Made by a program: the position numbers and the translations under genes. 64,000 nt of DNA from Sphingomonas sp. TZW2008 (GTDB lineage Bacteria > Pseudomonadota > Alphaproteobacteria > Sphingomonadales > Sphingomonadaceae): contig NZ_BDJB01000010.1 of assembly GCF_002117915.1 (NCBI RefSeq), forward strand, positions 24,264 through 88,263, in the 5' to 3' direction. A model generated the notes under the pieces. That model had not been told where the DNA came from and did not search any database. It saw only the letters and a list, made by a program, of their open reading frames with translations. Shown here one piece after another: positions 53,668 to 62,704 of this stretch. How positions within the stretch are numbered: the stretch's first letter is position 1; each line of letters starts with the position of its first letter.

Positions 53668-54038
53668 TGAAACTAACTTTGCGGCGACCAGCAGCGATGA
53701 TTTTTGAAAGAGTTGGCAAGGCGTTCCATGCCGGCCGGGGCACGTCGATCGCAGCGAGAGGATGTCGGCGACAGCTTAAGAAGCGGCTGTGAAGAAGACG
53801 GTGAATGACAATCGCAAGGCGTAGCGATGGCGCGGCAATCCCTCGGCGCGCTCGGACGTGATGTCGGGGAGGCGCGAGCCGACGCGGACATACTGTCCGG
53901 ATCCGAAGCCTTCATGCGCCACGGTGCCGCGCGTGGGTTCGAACGCGTCGGGATCCAGAAAGGCTACGCGTTGGAATTGCAGCTGACGGATAGGACAAAT
54001 GTTGTGTTTTCTGATCACCGGGCATACTCATTCCGGGA
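53668..54038. other. Intergenic region of 371 bases, no supported gene
   Basis: This gap lies between converging genes. It has open frames on both strands (53776-54018 on the minus strand, 53827-54087 on the plus strand), but neither has a ribosome site or a recognisable product, and the plus-strand one runs into the ornithine cyclodeaminase gene. It is less GC-rich than its surroundings. It may be a decayed gene. Confidence 0.5.
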
Positions 54039-54971
54039 CTATTCGTTATTGACCCTGCAAAGCCACTTGGCGCAGGCGAGATCTTGAACGATGCTTCCAA
54101 GCGATTTGTAGATCGTCACGTCATCGGAGCTGATGCGACCTGCCAGTGTGCCGGCGAATACCTCACCGATTTCGCCGAGCACGTGCGCGTCATCGATCAG
54201 ACCCGCGGCCTTCGCGCGTAGGAACTCAGCCCCCTGCGCCAGCACGCCCGCGCGGTGATCGGCGAAGAAGCGCGCGTGAATGACCAGATCGTTCGCGATT
54301 TCCGCCGGACCAGCGCGGCTCGAGCCGACGGCGTTGATATGCGTCCCGGGCCGTACGTCCATCGCGGACAAGATAGGATCGGCTGCGGCGGTGACGGTGC
54401 AGATGATGTCCGCGTCTGCCACCGCTTCGCGCACGGAAAACGATGCCTCACCGCCTGTTTCCTCCGCCAGCTTCGCGGCGCGCTTGGAATCGCGGCCCCA
54501 GATTGTCAGACGGCGCACCGTCCGCGTCGCGCGGATCGCGTCGATGTGCCGGCGCGCCTGTTCGCCCGTTCCGAGGATTGCGAGATGATCCGCCTCGGGC
54601 CGCGCGAGGGCTATCGTCGCGGCCGCAGAAGCTGCGGCGGTGCGGATAGCCGTTAGCTCGCCGGCATCGACTACCGCGGCGGGTGCGCCGGTCCCGGGAT
54701 CGAACATGACGACCAGCCCCTGATGCGCCATGCCGCCGCGCGCAACATTGCCGGGGAAGACGCTGACCAGCTTCGCACCGAAGCCGCCGGAATCGAGCGC
54801 GCCGGGCATCACGCCGAACGCATCCTCACCGTTCAGGTCGATGATCCCGCGCAGCAATTGCTTCGTCGCCCCTGCGGACAATGCGATCATCGCGTCGCGC
54901 ATCAGCGGCACGGCAATGTCGTAGGTCAGCCGCGCCGCGACCTCGCCCGCGTCGATCACCCGGATGGTCAT
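54039..54971 (-). CDS. Ornithine cyclodeaminase/mu-crystallin family protein
   Basis: A 310-residue member of a family that includes ornithine cyclodeaminase, ketimine reductases and alanine dehydrogenase. AALSAG-like N-terminal substrate region MRDAMIALSAGATKQLLRGI, FGAKLVSVFPGN with the conserved Lys, and the Rossmann loop HLAILGTGEQARRHIDAIRA, then HINAVGSSRAGPAEI. It is the last gene of a four-gene operon with a sodium-bile-acid-type transporter, an M19 dipeptidase and an amidohydrolase; its ATG overlaps the transporter stop (ATGA). In that setting imine reduction of an amino-acid-derived compound is as likely as ornithine cyclisation. Confidence 0.87.
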   Translation of the reverse strand: MTIRVIDAGEVAARLTYDIAVPLMRDAMIALSAGATKQLLRGIIDLNGEDAFGVMPGALDSGGFGAKLVSVFPGNVARGGMAHQGLVVMFDPGTGAPAAVVDAGELTAIRTAAASAAATIALARPEADHLAILGTGEQARRHIDAIRATRTVRRLTIWGRDSKRAAKLAEETGGEASFSVREAVADADIICTVTAAADPILSAMDVRPGTHINAVGSSRAGPAEIANDLVIHARFFADHRAGVLAQGAEFLRAKAAGLIDDAHVLGEIGEVFAGTLAGRISSDDVTIYKSLGSIVQDLACAKWLCRVNNE

Positions 54972-55855
54972 GTCGTCTCCTGCGCGAGCCGGCTTCGGAA
55001 CCAGCGGATCAGCAGCGTCGCGTTGAGCAGCATCACGACGCCATAGATGTTCTGTGTCACCGCGAGCGGCAGGCTGCCGAGCACCGTCAGCGTCAGGAAC
55101 AGTGCCAGCGTCGCGTTCTGCACGCCAGTCTCGATCGCCAGCGTCATCCGGTCGCGCGCGCCCAGTCCAAGCGCTCGCCCGACCAGCAGGCCGAAGCCCA
55201 TCGCGGCAACGTTGAGGGCGTAGATCGCCGGCGTCGCCGCGATGAGATTGGCGAGCACCATGTCGAGGCTGACGGCCACCGAAAAGCCGATTACCGCAAC
55301 CAGCACGACGAAAGCCGTCGGCCGCAACCGGCGCGCGATCGTCCCGGCCGCATTCGGCGCAAATCGCCGCACTGCCATCCCTGCCGCGATCGGCAGCAAG
55401 CTGATCCGCGCAAGCTGACCCATCGTCTTGAGGATATCGAGCGACGGCACGCGCGCGTCGCCTGTGCCGAGGAACCACGGCACCGCCCAGCGCAGCAGCA
55501 GCGGAATGGTAAAAACGGTGACGATGCTCGTCGCCAACGTCAGCATTACCGCGAGCGCGAGATTGCCGCGCCCAACGAACGTCAGCGCGTTGGACGTCGT
55601 CCCCGCGGGGCAGATCGAGACGATGAACAGTCCTAGCGCGAGTTCGGGCGGCAGGCGGAACAGCAGCCCAATTGCCAGTCCCAGTAGTGGAAGCACAAGC
55701 AGATGCGTCGTCAGCCCCGCCATCAGCGCGCGGCCGCCCTTCAGGATCGCCGCGAAATCGCGCAGCGCCAGCGTCAGCCCCATGCTGAACATGATAAGCG
55801 CCAGTCCGAGCGGGACCAGCATCTGGTTCACGAACGCGATCGATGCCGGGCTCAT
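54968..55855 (-). CDS. Bile acid:sodium symporter (BASS) family transporter
   Basis: A 295-residue membrane protein with about nine hydrophobic segments, including LVPLGLALIMFSMGLTLALR, LPPELALGLFIVSICPAGTTSN and ETGVQNATLALFLTLTVLG. The CPAGTTSN and GVQNATLA segments correspond to the discontinuous crossover helices that bind sodium and substrate in this family. The ATG at 55855 overlaps the M19 dipeptidase stop (ATGA), and its stop overlaps the cyclodeaminase ATG. It probably imports an organic acid or amino-acid derivative that the operon processes. Confidence 0.87.
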   Translation of the reverse strand: MSPASIAFVNQMLVPLGLALIMFSMGLTLALRDFAAILKGGRALMAGLTTHLLVLPLLGLAIGLLFRLPPELALGLFIVSICPAGTTSNALTFVGRGNLALAVMLTLATSIVTVFTIPLLLRWAVPWFLGTGDARVPSLDILKTMGQLARISLLPIAAGMAVRRFAPNAAGTIARRLRPTAFVVLVAVIGFSVAVSLDMVLANLIAATPAIYALNVAAMGFGLLVGRALGLGARDRMTLAIETGVQNATLALFLTLTVLGSLPLAVTQNIYGVVMLLNATLLIRWFRSRLAQETT

Positions 55856-56982
55856 GCGCCCCACACATCTTTTGCGTAGCGCATGAAATTGCCGCCCATG
55901 ATCTTCTCGATCCGTGCCGCCTTGTGGCCGCGCGCTTCCAGCTGTCCGATCAGCTTGCGGAACTGCCCCGGGCCGCTGAGATCCTCGACGAAGGGCAGTG
56001 TATCCGGGTTCTCGCCCTTGGCCCCGATCCCGGCCGCTTTGCGTGCGGCGATCTCCTTGCGGCCTGCGGCACGATAGGCGGCCATGTCGTCGACCGCGGT
56101 CGTGCCGCCGTCGGTGCCGAGGCCGACATGATCCTCGCCGCAAATCTTGATGGCGTGTTCGATGTGCGTGACCACGTCAGCCGCGCTGGCGACGCTCGTC
56201 GGGTTGAGGAAGGGCATGAAATAGATGCCGACGAACCCGCCGCGCTCGGCGACGAGGCGCAGTTCGGCGTCCGTCTTGTTGCGTGGTAGATCGGTCAGCG
56301 CGCGGCAGCCGGTGTGATTGATCGAAATCGGCTGTCGTGACAGCCGCGCGGCCTCGAGACACGTGCGCTCGCCGCTGTGTGACAGGTCGACCATCATGCG
56401 ATTGGCGTTGAGCCGTTCGATCACCTGCCGTCCGAACGCGCTGATCCCGCCATTCTCCACTGCCATCGATCCGCTGCCGACCTTGTTGGCGGGATTGTAC
56501 GTCAGTTGAACCACGCGCACGCCCAGATCCGCGAACACGTCGGCGCGGCTCGCGTCGTCGCCAAGCATCATGGTGTTTTGGAAGCCGTAGATCACGCCTA
56601 CCTTTCCCGTCGCATGCGCGCGCCGCAAATCGGCGGCGGTCAGCACCTTGGCGAGCGCATCGGGGAGCGCGCGCACCCGCCAATCCCACAGCCCGATCTC
56701 GCGCACGGTCTGTTCGAACGGTTCGTCAGGGCCGGCGACATAGCCTAACGTGACGTTGACCGCGCTCATCCCCGACGCGATCGCGTCCTTGATCACGCGA
56801 TCACTGAGTGGGGTCCGGGTGTCAGGCGGCGCGACGCCGTCGCCGCGCTTGGCATTGGGATCGGTAAAGCCGCCGAGCGCGTTGACGATCAGCATATTGC
56901 GGTTGACCGCGGAGGGTTGCGCGACGGCCGGTGCGGCACCGGCAGCGAGCATGCCGGCGAGAAAGGTACGGCGATCAGTCAC
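55852..56982 (-). CDS. Membrane dipeptidase, M19 family, exported
   Basis: A 376-residue renal-dipeptidase-type metallopeptidase. It begins MTDRRTFLAGMLAAGAAP, a twin-arginine-like signal, with cleavage near AVAQ. Family segments: VNVTLGYVAGPDEPFE, VIYGFQNTMMLGDD, MMVDLSHSGERTCLEAARLS and ISINHTGCRALTDLPRNKTD, with His and Glu metal ligands, and HVGLGTDGGTT near the end. It cleaves dipeptides, including D-residue or beta-lactam-like ones. Its start overlaps the amidohydrolase stop by 8 bases, so the operon pairs two exported hydrolases with a transporter. Confidence 0.9.
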   Translation of the reverse strand: MTDRRTFLAGMLAAGAAPAVAQPSAVNRNMLIVNALGGFTDPNAKRGDGVAPPDTRTPLSDRVIKDAIASGMSAVNVTLGYVAGPDEPFEQTVREIGLWDWRVRALPDALAKVLTAADLRRAHATGKVGVIYGFQNTMMLGDDASRADVFADLGVRVVQLTYNPANKVGSGSMAVENGGISAFGRQVIERLNANRMMVDLSHSGERTCLEAARLSRQPISINHTGCRALTDLPRNKTDAELRLVAERGGFVGIYFMPFLNPTSVASAADVVTHIEHAIKICGEDHVGLGTDGGTTAVDDMAAYRAAGRKEIAARKAAGIGAKGENPDTLPFVEDLSGPGQFRKLIGQLEARGHKAARIEKIMGGNFMRYAKDVWGA

Positions 56983-58315
56983 GGCTCAGTTCCTCTTCGG
57001 TCACGGCGCGGAAATCGTCGCGCGGATAGGCGCGCCCCCGCTTCACGGTGAGCGTGACGCTGCGCATGTTGGCGATGTCGGCCAGCGGATCGCGTGCCAG
57101 TACCACCATGTCGGCGAGTTTGCCCGGCGCGATCGTCCCCATTTCCGCCTCAACGCCGATCGATCTCGCGCCGGTCAGCGTTGCCGCGCGGATCGCCTCG
57201 GCGGGGGTGAAGCCTGCCTTGGCCACCAGCAGCTCCAACTCGTCGAACAATCCCGGATAGGGGGCGCCCGCCCCGGTATCGCCATCGGTGCCGGCGGATA
57301 TGTCGATCCCCGCGCGGTGCGCCTGCCGGGTCAGTGCGGCCGCGAGGTCAAGCGAGCAATAGGTAGGTGGGCCACCCGCCTTGGCGCGCTTCTCACCTTC
57401 CTGATAGACGCGCAGCGTGGCGTCGAGCAGCATGCCGCGCCGTTTCATCTCGGCAAACAGCGGCGCCATGACCGGATTGCGCCCGGCTATGAACGGTGCG
57501 GGATCAATCGGCACGCGCTGCTGATAGGTTTGCGGGCGCTTCTCGGCCGCCTGATAGGCAAGGTAGCAGCTGTGCGAGACGACATTCGGACCCGCCGCGA
57601 TCACATCGGCCGGCGGGGTGGGGAAGACCATGCCATGCGCCCAGACCTGCATCCCCTGGCGATGCGCCTCGGCTGTGATCCTTGCGATCAAATCTGCCGG
57701 AAGGTTAGCATAGATCTTGATCGCGGTAGCCTCGGTCCCGCGCGCACGCGCCACGGCGAGTGGCAGGTTCGTATCTGCGTCGATCGCTTGCATCCAAGCG
57801 CTCTCGCCGGGCTTTACCCCGGCACTTACCGCTAGGGTGCGCGGATCGTCGAAGAAACTCGGTCCGGCGAACAATGCGGCATAATAGAGGTCGGGTGAGG
57901 CGATCTCGCCAACTCGCGCCGCGCGCGCGATCTCGGCGACTGAGCGCAGGTCATCCGCCATGATCCGCGTTGCGGTGATCCCGCTGTATAGGTCGCGTCG
58001 CATCAGTGCTTCGGCACGGCGGCGGTTGGGCGGGGTGGCAATATGCTGATGGCTGTCGATGAGACCAGGGAGGAGATAGTGATTGGTAAGATCGATCGTC
58101 TTTGCGCCCGCCTCCGGTTTGAAATCGGCGTCGCGCAGTACGCGCTCGATCCGCTCGCCGCGTGTGACGACCGCCATGTCCTTAACAGCCGGCGCGCCGG
58201 TTCCGTCGATGATCGTGGCGTGACGATAGACGACTACCGACCCCGATACATCCTGCGCGATCGCCGTCGTGGCGAAACCGCACAACACCGCCGCCAATAA
58301 GGCGTAGAACCGCAT
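56975..58315 (-). CDS. Secreted amidohydrolase, imidazolonepropionase-like
   Basis: A 446-residue metal amidohydrolase with signal peptide (MRFYALLAAVLCGFATTAIA). Metal motif LPGLIDSHQHIATPP near residue 83, VIYANLPADLIARI-type mid region, WAHGMVFPTP and VVSHSCYLAY for further His ligands, AGTDGDTGAGAPYPGLFDEL with the last Asp. EMGTIAPGKLADMVVLARDP is the typical return strand. Many relatives are exported dipeptidases or prolidases acting on Xaa-Pro or cyclic peptides. It is the first gene of the operon with M19 dipeptidase, BASS transporter and cyclodeaminase. Its promoter must lie in the gap to 58735. Confidence 0.87.
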   Translation of the reverse strand: MRFYALLAAVLCGFATTAIAQDVSGSVVVYRHATIIDGTGAPAVKDMAVVTRGERIERVLRDADFKPEAGAKTIDLTNHYLLPGLIDSHQHIATPPNRRRAEALMRRDLYSGITATRIMADDLRSVAEIARAARVGEIASPDLYYAALFAGPSFFDDPRTLAVSAGVKPGESAWMQAIDADTNLPLAVARARGTEATAIKIYANLPADLIARITAEAHRQGMQVWAHGMVFPTPPADVIAAGPNVVSHSCYLAYQAAEKRPQTYQQRVPIDPAPFIAGRNPVMAPLFAEMKRRGMLLDATLRVYQEGEKRAKAGGPPTYCSLDLAAALTRQAHRAGIDISAGTDGDTGAGAPYPGLFDELELLVAKAGFTPAEAIRAATLTGARSIGVEAEMGTIAPGKLADMVVLARDPLADIANMRSVTLTVKRGRAYPRDDFRAVTEEELSRD

Positions 58316-58734
58316 GCTTGCCCCCCTGATATACGATTAGCGAAACGTATTACGGCATCCTGCCCATTTCGCTCGCGTTGATGCACCTGCCGTTATCATC
58401 GGAGGCTTTCAGCACTTGCGGATCGACAGGCAGCCGACGGGCTGATCCGATCGGCACGTCGATCGAACGCGCTACGCTCCACAAACTGCATGGCTGCGAG
58501 ACTACTATCGCGTCGGTCATGGAAGCGAGCCGAAAAAGCACGTTCGCCATTGCCACGGCCGATGCGTCGGAAGCGGCAAGCGTCCGCTTCGAGGAGTGGA
58601 CAATACGCTTCGAATGTCCGTCATTGCTTGATCGTTGCGATACGGTCGGCTTCTGTGCTGCTTGGGCTATCGTCGACAGCAATGGCAAGCCCGCCAATCT
58701 GTCGGCCAGTGTCGACGTGACCGAGGAGAACAAG
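58316..58734. other. Intergenic region of 419 bases between divergent genes
   Basis: It holds the promoters of the amidohydrolase operon and of the secreted repeat protein. The left end is AT-richer (around 58328-58350). The plus-strand frame is open through it from 58378 but is unconserved in look and has no ribosome site. A GAGGAGAACAAG ribosome site marks its right end. No operator recognised. Confidence 0.5.
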
Positions 58735-59952
58735 ATGCAGCGAAGCGCTTGGGTAACAGCGGCCGCAGTGGTCATGTTCATTCCTGCGGCCGCTCGCTGT
58801 GAAGTGGCGCGACAGCAAGAAGCGGACGGATACACGCGCTATGAACTCCTTTCGCCTCGCGAGCACAAATTCAGGATTTATTACGAGGTAACCGCCGCGA
58901 CCCCCGATGCCACCGCCTTCTACAATCCGATCAGGGAAGGCAGCATCGCTAGCGACGAGGAGGTGTTCGATCGCGCGACGGGCAAACCGCTGCACTTCGT
59001 GGAAGTCGACGGCACCGTCGCGGCGGCGGGCGGGGTGGCAGGTGCCAAGCCGGGTAGCCGCTATATCAAGGTGGATCTGGCACGCCCCGTGCCGCGCGAC
59101 GGTGGCGGAGGCCGTATCCAGATCAACAAGACCTATGCGGACGCCGCGAGCTACCGTGAAGACGCCGGTACGATCGTTTTCGAACGGTCGCTCGGGATCA
59201 AGCGGAATACCGTGGTGCTGCCCGCAGGGTATGTTCTGGTCGCGTGCAACTACCCCTCGCAGATCATCCAGCAGCAGGATGGTCGCATCGCTGTCAGTTT
59301 CTGGAACGTGACGCCGGCCCAAGCGCCGCTAATCCTCAAGGGACGTCGCGCGGACGTGGCGCGATCAGCCAGTAGCATTGTGGTAGACGAACGCGCTCAC
59401 CAGAGCCGCAACATCGTCTACTATCTCGATGCGCCCGAGAGCCACAGGTTCGCGCTGACCCATGATTATACCGAAACCAGGGTCGGCACTGCGACTTACG
59501 TCAACATCGTGCGTGCAGGCAGTATCGTGTCCGATCCTTCGGGTCGTGACCTGGACACCGGCCTCCCGCTCTCGACCGAAATGGTACGGGGCGATGCCGT
59601 CAAACGGGCCGAGCCGAGTGCAAAGGATGTCGATGCGTCCACCGTGGCCGTGCTGTTCCGTTATCCGCCGGTGAAGCCCGGCGAGAGCCGCCGACTGCGC
59701 ATTGCCGAAACCTACACCGATCCCGAGCGATACATGCTGCTAGGCGACGAGTTGATCTGGCGCCGCACTCTTGGGCGCGCCGACAACGCCGTCGTCCTCC
59801 CAGCTGGTTGGACCGTGACCAACAGTTCTGTCCCCGCAACTGTCACCCGAACAGACAACGATCGTGTGCGGCTCGACTTTCTGAACCCGCGTACCGACGA
59901 GTTGGACTTGGTGCTGACGGCGAGACGAATTCTCGCACCGACAGATCGTTAA
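58735..59952 (+). CDS. Secreted protein with two tandem copies of an unknown domain
   Basis: A 405-residue exported protein of unknown function. Signal peptide MQRSAWVTAAAVVMFIPAAA, with a Cys at 22 that might be lipidated or fall just after cleavage. Residues 44-205 and 237-398 are two copies of one domain: HKFRIYYEVT / HRFALTHDYT; REGSIASDEEVFDRATGKPL / RAGSIVSDPSGRDLDTGLPL; NKTYADAASY / AETYTDPERY; NTVVLPAGYVLV / NAVVLPAGWTVT; and LILKGRR / LVLTARR. The pattern suggests beta-sandwich domains. ATG 58735 has a strong GAGGAG site; the frame upstream is open to 58378 but unconvincing. I know no named family. It is not in an operon. Confidence 0.75.
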   Translation: MQRSAWVTAAAVVMFIPAAARCEVARQQEADGYTRYELLSPREHKFRIYYEVTAATPDATAFYNPIREGSIASDEEVFDRATGKPLHFVEVDGTVAAAGGVAGAKPGSRYIKVDLARPVPRDGGGGRIQINKTYADAASYREDAGTIVFERSLGIKRNTVVLPAGYVLVACNYPSQIIQQQDGRIAVSFWNVTPAQAPLILKGRRADVARSASSIVVDERAHQSRNIVYYLDAPESHRFALTHDYTETRVGTATYVNIVRAGSIVSDPSGRDLDTGLPLSTEMVRGDAVKRAEPSAKDVDASTVAVLFRYPPVKPGESRRLRIAETYTDPERYMLLGDELIWRRTLGRADNAVVLPAGWTVTNSSVPATVTRTDNDRVRLDFLNPRTDELDLVLTARRILAPTDR

Positions 59953-60026
59953 GGCCTCAAGGCTGATCGAACCGAAAGCGGGAAGGGGCGGGTACGCTTA
60001 AGATCCGGCGATCGGCTGCCTTCCGG

Positions 60027-61655
60027 TCACCGTCGCCGAGCCTTCGACAGATCGCGCTTCGCCTGCAGCGCAGGGTCCGTCCAGGCCGGCCAGGAGCGCC
60101 CCGCGGCCAAGTCTTGCCCGAGGGCGAAGGCAACGTTCGCTTCCTGTGCCGCGCCCTGCGCCGTCCAAGCGGCAGCGAACGCGTCACACGGCTGGTGGTA
60201 GCAGCGGGCATTATAGCGATCCACGATCCGGTTTCCGGCGGCGGCACCGCCCGTCGCGAGATCACGCCCGATGCGGAACGCCAGTGCCGGCACGCCGGCG
60301 CTTGCGAATGGATAGTGATCGGAACGGAAGTACCATCCCGCTTCGGGGCTGGGCTCCGGCACCACCCGAAGGTCTTGCTGAGCCGCCACGCGCGTAAGAT
60401 CGTTTTCGAGCGTCGTCCGGCCGCCGCCGATCAATTCGATCGTCGTCGACGTGGGCAGTGCGACGTGCGGATCGAGATTGATGACGGCGACGGTGGTCTC
60501 GAGCGGCGCCAACGGGTGCGCGGCATAGAAGTTCGCGCCCAGCAGCCCCTTTTCCTCCGCGGTCCACGCGGCGAACATGACCGTCCTGGCAGTGCGGGGC
60601 GCTTTGGCGAAAGCGCGGGCAACCGCGAGGAGTTCGGCGGTACCGATGCCATTGTCGACGGCGCCGTTGCGGATCGCATCGCCCGTCGCATCCGGCGCGT
60701 TGCGCCCGTTGGCGTCCCAATGCGCGCCGTAGAGGACAACCTCGTCAGGGTGGGTAGTACCGGGCAAGCGCGCGACGATATTGCGGCTGGTAAACGGGGT
60801 CGCCTTCACGTCGCCCGAAGCCGAAACAGTGACTCCGTCGAGTGGCATCGCGTGGAAGCCTGGCGTCCGCGCGCGCGCCTTGAGCCTGGCGAGATCGAGC
60901 TTGGCTGTCTTAAGCAGCGGCGACCAGGCCGATCGATCCAGCCAGCCCGTCAACTGGAGCGAACTTGTCGTCAACGGCGCGGGTACGGCACTTGGGAGCG
61001 GCTGGGCGACTTGGCTGAAGGGGTAACTCGCGGCTGCGTCCTCGTGGATGACGAGCACGCCGATCGCCCCGGCCTTCCGGGCCGCAGCGAACTTCGAACC
61101 CACACGCCCTGATATGACGAGGCGCCGTCCCTCGAAGCCGAGATTTCTTCCAGCCTCGTAATCCGGATCATTCGCCAGCACGAGCGCGACCTTGCCTGTC
61201 ATGTCGATGCCGGCGAAGTCGTCGTGGCCGGTAGCCGGATCGACGATACCGAAGCCGGCAAACACCAGGGGAGCATCGGTGATCTGAGTTCGCCCGGCAT
61301 TCGCGAGCCCGAGCGACGCCTGACGGCCGATCGCGAGTGGCACCCGGCGCCCTGAGACGGTCAGTGAAAGTGCGGCGCCCGGCAAACGGTCAAGACGGAC
61401 GAGCGGGACTTCCTGATACCAGCTGCCATTCTCGCCCGCTGGTTGTAGCCCAGCGCTGGCGAACTGCTTTTCGAGATAAGCGAGGGTCGTCGCTTCCCCA
61501 TCCTCCCCAGGCCCGCGGCCTGCAAAGGCGTCGGAGGAAAGCTCGCGAACATCGGCTTTGATCTCGGCCGGTGAGATGGGGAGAGCCGCGCCAGCGAGCA
61601 GAAGAGAGAGAACCAGCATGAACCACACGGGAGCGGATCGAACGCGTGATGGCAA
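60027..61655 (-). CDS. M28 family zinc peptidase, exported
   Basis: A 542-residue aminopeptidase with a protease-associated insert. Signal peptide with MLVLSLLLAGAALP as core. The PA domain lies at about 130-260 (VFAGFGIVDPATGHDDFAG). The M28 zinc ligands are visible: VLYGAHWDANGRN (His, Asp), NGAVDNGIGTAELLAVA (Asp), AAWTAEEKGLLGANFYAAHP (Glu pair), VINLDPHVALP (Asp), and YHQPCDAF near the C-terminus (His). The start at 61655 is a TTG that gives a positively charged leader; ATG 61619 is the alternative, giving a signal with no charged n-region. It is followed on the far side by the IS element. It degrades peptides in the periplasm. Confidence 0.88.
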   Translation of the reverse strand: MPSRVRSAPVWFMLVLSLLLAGAALPISPAEIKADVRELSSDAFAGRGPGEDGEATTLAYLEKQFASAGLQPAGENGSWYQEVPLVRLDRLPGAALSLTVSGRRVPLAIGRQASLGLANAGRTQITDAPLVFAGFGIVDPATGHDDFAGIDMTGKVALVLANDPDYEAGRNLGFEGRRLVISGRVGSKFAAARKAGAIGVLVIHEDAAASYPFSQVAQPLPSAVPAPLTTSSLQLTGWLDRSAWSPLLKTAKLDLARLKARARTPGFHAMPLDGVTVSASGDVKATPFTSRNIVARLPGTTHPDEVVLYGAHWDANGRNAPDATGDAIRNGAVDNGIGTAELLAVARAFAKAPRTARTVMFAAWTAEEKGLLGANFYAAHPLAPLETTVAVINLDPHVALPTSTTIELIGGGRTTLENDLTRVAAQQDLRVVPEPSPEAGWYFRSDHYPFASAGVPALAFRIGRDLATGGAAAGNRIVDRYNARCYHQPCDAFAAAWTAQGAAQEANVAFALGQDLAAGRSWPAWTDPALQAKRDLSKARRR

Positions 61656-61865
61656 GGGGATAACGTGGCGGGTCTGGCTCCCTATGCGATCCTAGCAGGC
61701 GCGCAATGAACCTACAGCTCGACAAATGAGCGGGGTCCAGGCCGCGAGCTTGTCCTCGCGAGAACCGCTAGCGAATATGACCCAGCGTCTGAAGACGGTG
61801 AACCGATCCGTCACTCGGGGCGCATGCATCGGGGCCCTGTCTGCCGCCCCGACTATGCAAGAATT

Positions 61866-62704
61866 GGTGCTGTCAGTCTAACGCGAACCGCTCTCTTCAC
61901 GATGCATGTGCATCTTTGAGGGCAGGTGCTAGTTCGCGAGGATCTGCCACTCTGCCAAGGCGGCAGAGCGGCGTTCCTTGTAGGTCTGGCGATCGATAAG
62001 GTGGCGTTCGAGATTGAAGTGGTTGTGGACGTTAGCGTGCACCGAGGCGAACTTCTGCAGCGTCTTCATTCGGCGGAACCGCAGCATCGCTCGCTCACGT
62101 CGTCGGAACGGTAGATGGCTGTTCTCAACCCGGTTGTTAGCCCAGCGACCAACCTCCTGCTTGTCGCTGTTACCGAGCTCGTTCAACGCTGCACGGTAGG
62201 AGCGCAGACCGTCGGTCGTAATCGCCTCCGGTGAGCCATGGCGCTTAAGCGCCTTTTTTATGAAGGTCAGGGCAGCCTGCTTGTCGCGGGTTTTGGTAAT
62301 GTAGCTCTCGAGGATTTCGCCTTCGTGATCGACCGCTCGCCAGAGATAGACCATCTCGCCATTCAGCTTCACGTACATCTCATCGAGATGCCAACGCCAC
62401 TGCCGAAAGCCACGCATCCGCGAGACGCGCTGCCGGCGTATGTCTCCGGCGAACAGCGGCCCGAACCTGTTCCACCACATCCGCACGGTTTCGTGGCAGA
62501 TGTCGATCCCGCGCTCGAACAGCAGGTCTTCAACGTTCCGCAGCGACAGCGGGAACCGCACATACATCATCACCACCAGCCGAATGACCTCCGGTGACGA
62601 GTTGAACCGGTGGAAAGGGCTGGGCGGCTTGGCTCTCGATCGGCGGCTCATCCAAGGCCGCTAGCAGCGCCCGCGAAGCCCTGCCACGTTAGTCTGACAG
62701 AGCC
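61866..62704 (-). mobile_element. IS6-family insertion sequence, complete
   Basis: An 839-base element with imperfect 18-base terminal inverted repeats: left GGTGCTGTCAGTCTAACG (61866-61883) and right, read inwards, GGCTCTGTCAGACTAACG (62704-62687), differing at three positions. One transposase ORF fills it. I see no matching 8-base target duplication (left flank caagaatt, right flank cacgtaca), so flanking DNA was probably lost or rearranged after insertion. The right edge abuts the first 29 codons of another IS6 transposase. Confidence 0.85.
61929..62651 (-). CDS. IS6-family transposase
   Basis: A 240-residue DDE transposase, length normal for IS6. Short N-terminal zinc-ribbon-free lead with SSPEVIRLVVMMYVRFPLSL, helix-turn-helix region with VEDLLFERGIDICHETVRMW, then the catalytic domain: WHLDEMYVKLNGEM (first Asp), ITTDGLRSYRAAL (second Asp), and NRVENSHLPFRRRERAMLRF (Glu). 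The frame is intact with no stop or frameshift. IS6 elements move by replicative co-integration and often delete neighbouring DNA. Confidence 0.93.
   Translation of the reverse strand: MSRRSRAKPPSPFHRFNSSPEVIRLVVMMYVRFPLSLRNVEDLLFERGIDICHETVRMWWNRFGPLFAGDIRRQRVSRMRGFRQWRWHLDEMYVKLNGEMVYLWRAVDHEGEILESYITKTRDKQAALTFIKKALKRHGSPEAITTDGLRSYRAALNELGNSDKQEVGRWANNRVENSHLPFRRRERAMLRFRRMKTLQKFASVHANVHNHFNLERHLIDRQTYKERRSAALAEWQILAN

Noticed and set aside
53776..54087. Overlapping small frames on both strands after the alpha/beta hydrolase
   Set aside because: Neither has a ribosome site or recognisable product; one runs into the cyclodeaminase gene. Listed only as intergenic.
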